Shown piece by piece: positions 7,078 to 9,693 of a stretch of DNA of 9,693 bases. Positions within the stretch are counted from its first letter, which is position 1. Each line of letters begins with the position of its first letter. The stretch spans positions 1,326-11,018 of the forward strand of contig JALTOP010000326.1 of NCBI GenBank assembly GCA_027000105.1, in the 5' to 3' direction. The notes under the pieces were generated by a model, which worked only from the letters and a program-made list of their open reading frames with translations, was not told where the DNA came from and made no database searches. A program made the position numbers and the translations under genes. This DNA comes from Planctomycetaceae bacterium. Lineage in GTDB: Bacteria; Planctomycetota; Planctomycetia; Planctomycetales; Planctomycetaceae.

Positions 7078-7099
7078 GCGTCACCGTTCACGGTGACGC
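7078..7099. repeat. Strong GC-rich hairpin, 9-bp stem and 4-base loop
   Basis: GCGTCACCG (7078-7086) pairs perfectly with CGGTGACGC (7091-7099) around TTCA. It is the most stable-looking hairpin in the window. There is no T-run downstream on either strand. A second inverted repeat, CCGATGA (7031-7037) with TCATCGG (7060-7066), sits just to its left, so the pair may form one larger structure. On the minus strand it lies about 580 bases past the flgL stop and about 490 bases before the ribonuclease start. Confidence 0.5.
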
Positions 7100-7385
7100 A
7101 ACACACTCACCAATCCAGCGATTTCTCCGGTTTCCAACTGATATCCTGCCGACTGTGCAACAAAACAGGACAATATGCAACAGGGCAAAACCGTACTGCA
7201 CTCCATCTTCTGTCAACAGCAACAAGCCTCCGATGCAACTCGGGAAATCGGTTGAGAAGAGACCTTTCGACCAATAAACAGGCCGTCATTGTACTACATC
7301 ACGGTGCTTCTAAAATAACACCTTTCCTTTGTTGAATGAATCTGAAAGGCATACCCCACAGAGCCCGATTTTTCCGGCGTTCGAG

Positions 7386-7397
7386 GGGTAATTACCC
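7386..7397. promoter_or_regulatory. 12-bp perfect palindrome, possible protein-binding site
   Basis: GGGTAATTACCC is a perfect palindrome with an AT-rich centre and GC-rich edges, the shape of many dimeric-repressor half-site pairs. It is a single copy and no adjacent promoter could be assigned, so this is only a candidate. Confidence 0.25.
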
Positions 7398-7437
7398 AAA
7401 CAATTAGTTCTCGTATTCAGTTTTTGTACAACGAACC

Positions 7438-7487
7438 CCGATCGACCCGCAGGGCGAGTCGTTTGGAAGTCCGTCCAAATCGATCGG
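7438..7487. other. Possible three-way-junction RNA or cruciform element
   Basis: An outer pair of 8 bases, CCGATCGA (7438-7445) and TCGATCGG (7480-7487), encloses two smaller inverted repeats. One is CGAC (7443-7446) with GTCG (7458-7461), or alternatively CCC with GGG around GCA. The other is TTTGGA (7462-7467) with TCCAAA (7474-7479), which touches the outer stem. The nesting could form a compact branched RNA on either strand. It matches no RNA family I know and could be chance. Confidence 0.25.
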
Positions 7488-7678
7488 CGGAGACGCTTCT
7501 CCAACCGTTTTCAGCAAAATATCAATCCGTCCCGTATCTCCAGGGCCGGTTTCTGTGCCAACATGTTGACAAAATTCGATCTAATGTGCAATGCTGATCC
7601 CTGATTCCGGCGAAAACTTTGATAGAAGCGACGACAGCGATGACACCTGACGGGTCAGCTGATCCTGTCTTGCCGGTT

Positions 7679-9693
7679 TCACAGAAAGTTGAACAGATTC
7701 AGTTGCAGAGTCTGGGCGGTGATCTGCTGAGTTGCCTGGATGGTGACCTGCAAATTGGCCAGTTGAGTGATGGCGGTGGTAAAATCCGTATCAAAAACCT
7801 GGGCAAGTGACTCCTGAATCAGAATATCCTCATCAGCCAGGGAATTAGCCGTATTATCGAGCGACTTCAACCGCCCGGCAACATTCCCGCGCGCGAAGTT
7901 GAAATCTTCCAGTTCTGAATCGAGGGCCTGATTAATGATCTCCAGTTCAGCGCTGTCGCCGACATTCAGCGCATCTCTTAGCCGGAAAAGCAGATCGATC
8001 ACGCCACCTGCCCGTTGCGGGTTGGGGTCTGATCCGACCAAATCGGTTACTCCGTCTTCACTTTGATTGATCCCCAACGCCGAGGAGACACTATTATCGG
8101 TGACGGTTAAAGCTCCGGTTCCTGAATTGTCGTTCAGAATGAATCCTTCTGCAGACGTATCCAGAGTCAGCACAAGATTTCCGGGATCAACCGCATTGAC
8201 TGTCGTCAGTACATCGTCAACCGTTGTTGCCGCGGCGAGGGAAATTGTTTCAACCGAGCCATCGCGACGAGTAATGATCAAATCGGCGGCACCGACCGGT
8301 ACGCCTGTCCCGCCATTCAAGTCGGAAAGGAGAGTTGTTGTTGAAGCTGCATCGACATCCGTTCCTACAATATCCGCATTTCCATCTTCGGTCCCTGCAA
8401 TTTCCAGGGCGGTGGAAATTCCGTTTTCTTTGACGGTCAATGAGCCAGTGCCCGAGTCGTCGCTGAGCGTAATACCGTTGCCCGTTGTATTCAGACTGGC
8501 GACAAGACTCCCGGTATCGTAGGAATTGATCTTGTCCAGCACATCCTGAATGGTTTTCGCCCCTGCCAGAGAAATGCTGATTTCTGTATCATCCCGTCGT
8601 GTAATTTCGAGTTCAAGAACTCCGTCAACGGGTACTCCTTTCCCCAGGTTGAGTTCCTCCAAAGGTGTCTCGGCTGTTAAGGTTCTGATGCCGAGATTGG
8701 TTGCATTCGATCCGCCATTCTCTCCAATTGTCAACGCCACGCCGCTAAGCCGACTGGAAATCAATAGCCCGCTTTTGTCATCAGTAAATCCCGTCTCCAA
8801 ATCGAGGTCGGCTACTTTCAAAGCATTAAACAGGTCTTCAATGGTAGTCAAACCATCCAGATCAATCGTTTCCGACTGGATTCCATTCTGAATCAGTAAT
8901 CCCTTGCCGGTTGTTGTGCCGATTCCGCTGCCGTTGTTCAGATCGGCCAGTTTCGTGTGCAGGCTCAATCCGGGATCCAGGTCGGAACCGGTAATCGAGG
9001 CCGCTGCGCTCGATTTGATTCCCAGGTTGGCAGCAACGGTGCTGTTTGTCAGATCGTTAATGGCGACCGTTCCCGCACTCGGTGTGAAATTCAAGCCGTC
9101 CGTTCCGATGGAAACGGTTAAATCGCCCGAAAACGGTTCTTCAATTCGTGTGACAAGATCCTGAATGGTATCAGCGGATGTCAAATCAATGATTTCCGTC
9201 TGATCGCCGCCGCCTGTATTGACGACGACCTCGATGGAGCCCAGATCAACTCCTTTGCCACCGAACAGATCCTGAATTCGTGTTGAGGAAGTCAATTGGG
9301 GATCGAGATCACTCCCTTCGACGTGGGCAAATGGCTTCAGGGTGGCCCCGGCGTTTACATTGTTGACCAATAAACCGTCGAGTGAATCGAACGATTTGAT
9401 ATCCTCCAGATCTCCCGAGTACCGAATGGCATCGTTGTTCTCTGCGATACTGAAGGGAGTCGTGTCGTTCTTCGAACCTCCAAAAAGGTATCGTCCTCGA
9501 AAGTTGGTGTTGCCCAGGTTGACAACTTTCTGAATGAGTGTTCCGACTTCAGTCGCCATTTGTTTCTTTTCGATGTCAGAGACGGAATTGCCGATGCCCG
9601 CCAGGATGAATGATTTGGTCTGGTTGAACACATCGCCAATTTTCCCCAGCGTATCTTCACTTGAAGCCCGGAGAGATCGATTGAACTCCACGT
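7679..9693 (-). CDS. flgL: Flagellar hook-filament junction protein FlgL (HAP3), N-terminus off window
   Basis: The minus-strand frame is open from the right edge to TGA at 7681-7679, about 670 residues. The first visible residues are a flagellin-type coiled-coil segment lacking roughly the first 50-60 residues; NTNFRGRYLFGGSKNDTTPF (61-80) is a classic FlgL/flagellin signature. The C-terminal helix (about 560-670) carries the matching flagellin-type packing region and ends LNLFNFL, a usual FlgL ending. The GTG at 9691 is not the real start, because homologous sequence continues upstream. FlgL joins FlgK to flagellin and is exported by the flagellar type III apparatus. Ordinary FlgL is about 300 residues; the excess here is the central repeat block (about residues 126-558). 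Misnaming as a flagellin is possible, but the FRGRYLFGGS motif and the ending favour FlgL. The partner flgK would be expected upstream, off the right edge. Confidence 0.9.
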   Translation of the reverse strand, partial: VEFNRSLRASSEDTLGKIGDVFNQTKSFILAGIGNSVSDIEKKQMATEVGTLIQKVVNLGNTNFRGRYLFGGSKNDTTPFSIAENNDAIRYSGDLEDIKSFDSLDGLLVNNVNAGATLKPFAHVEGSDLDPQLTSSTRIQDLFGGKGVDLGSIEVVVNTGGGDQTEIIDLTSADTIQDLVTRIEEPFSGDLTVSIGTDGLNFTPSAGTVAINDLTNSTVAANLGIKSSAAASITGSDLDPGLSLHTKLADLNNGSGIGTTTGKGLLIQNGIQSETIDLDGLTTIEDLFNALKVADLDLETGFTDDKSGLLISSRLSGVALTIGENGGSNATNLGIRTLTAETPLEELNLGKGVPVDGVLELEITRRDDTEISISLAGAKTIQDVLDKINSYDTGSLVASLNTTGNGITLSDDSGTGSLTVKENGISTALEIAGTEDGNADIVGTDVDAASTTTLLSDLNGGTGVPVGAADLIITRRDGSVETISLAAATTVDDVLTTVNAVDPGNLVLTLDTSAEGFILNDNSGTGALTVTDNSVSSALGINQSEDGVTDLVGSDPNPQRAGGVIDLLFRLRDALNVGDSAELEIINQALDSELEDFNFARGNVAGRLKSLDNTANSLADEDILIQESLAQVFDTDFTTAITQLANLQVTIQATQQITAQTLQLNLFNFL
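8018..9316 (-). repeat. About four tandem IN-like modules inside FlgL
   Basis: Visible residues 126-558 consist of roughly four modules of 104-110 residues. Module borders are marked by GSDLDP at 126, GSDLDP at 235, GTDVD at 443 and GSDPNP at 553. Each has the pattern DLxxGxGV, then an IxL strand, a T(I/V)xDxxxxxN helix, a GxxLxDxSGxxxLTV strand and a LGI-like end. The third and fourth are the most alike (ITRRD, ISLA, SGTGxLTV shared), suggesting the latest duplication. The pattern resembles the flagellin hook IN motif, which forms surface-exposed domains. It is best read as added outer domains on the junction ring. Confidence 0.75.

Larger units (their letters stand above)
6591..7678. other. 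Gene-poor 1.09-kb region between flgL and the ribonuclease gene
   Basis: No frame in this stretch gives a recognisable protein. Frames of 60-160 codons exist on both strands (for example 6712-7059 minus and 6859-7335 plus), but they overlap each other, lack ribosome-binding sites and show no family motifs. The region should contain the promoter of the ribonuclease operon and the end of the flgL transcript. It holds several perfect inverted repeats, listed separately, more than expected of plain spacer. Candidate explanations are structured RNA, protein-binding palindromes, or decayed genes; csrA and fliW, common flagellar neighbours, are not here. Confidence 0.55.

Noticed and set aside
6712..7335. 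Frames 6712-7059 (minus) and 6859-7335 (plus) as possible genes
   Set aside because: They overlap on opposite strands, lack ribosome-binding sites and have compositions unlike the neighbouring genes. A CxxC in the minus-strand one (CHQC) is not enough to call a zinc protein.
7465..7473. GGAAGTCCG, reminiscent of a conserved RNase P RNA stretch
   Set aside because: The other conserved RNase P RNA segments are absent nearby, and these bases form the loop side of a local inverted repeat.
9689..9691. GTG at the right edge as the start of flgL
   Set aside because: FlgL needs another N-terminal helix segment of roughly 50-60 residues, and the frame is still open at the edge, so the gene is simply truncated by the window.

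Overview
The window looks like a piece of chromosome from a planctomycete (phylum Planctomycetota, probably a Planctomycetaceae-type lineage). Two gene families point there: a secreted 'membrane-bound dehydrogenase' propeller/HEAT protein of the PVC type, and a twin-arginine-exported DUF1501 protein. A Rne/Rng-family ribonuclease with a low-complexity insertion in its S1 domain and a very large, repeat-bearing FlgL fit the same picture. This assignment is inference from family knowledge; no database was searched.

Layout, left to right. (1) Bases 1-2127, minus strand: the N-terminal 709 codons of a PVC-type dehydrogenase-like protein with a signal peptide; its C-terminus lies off the left edge. 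(2) Bases 2128-2842: a 715-bp divergent intergenic region. The side next to the minus-strand gene has a promoter-like TTGACA box abutting two copies of a 10-bp palindrome, and a tandem 14-bp repeat lies slightly further out. (3) Bases 2843-4180, plus strand: a complete DUF1501 protein. (4) Bases 4181-4374: a short convergent gap with overlapping hairpins and a 15-bp near-repeat. (5) Bases 4375-6590, minus strand: an RNA/ribosome block in the transcription order Rne/Rng-family ribonuclease, a possible 27-codon small ORF, and ribosomal protein L21 with an acidic C-terminal tail. The usual L21 partner rpmA (L27) is not next to it. (6) Bases 6591-7678: about 1.09 kb with no gene I can support, but with several perfect inverted repeats, one of them a hairpin in the leader of the ribonuclease gene. 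(7) Bases 7679-9693, minus strand: most of flgL, the hook-filament junction protein, with about four tandem copies of a roughly 105-110-residue hook/flagellin IN-like module; its N-terminus lies off the right edge.

The genes do not form one pathway. The ribonuclease/L21 pair is a plausible co-transcribed unit for RNA processing and ribosome supply. The divergent propeller/DUF1501 pair are both exported proteins of lineage-expanded families of unknown substrate, and could share control through the region between them. FlgL belongs to the flagellar hook-filament junction. I found no mobile element, CRISPR array, tRNA, rRNA or recognisable defence system. The points most worth a second look are the paired palindromes upstream of the propeller gene, the leader hairpin of the ribonuclease gene, the small ORF with a strong ribosome-binding site between the ribonuclease and L21, and the inverted-repeat-rich empty kilobase beside flgL.
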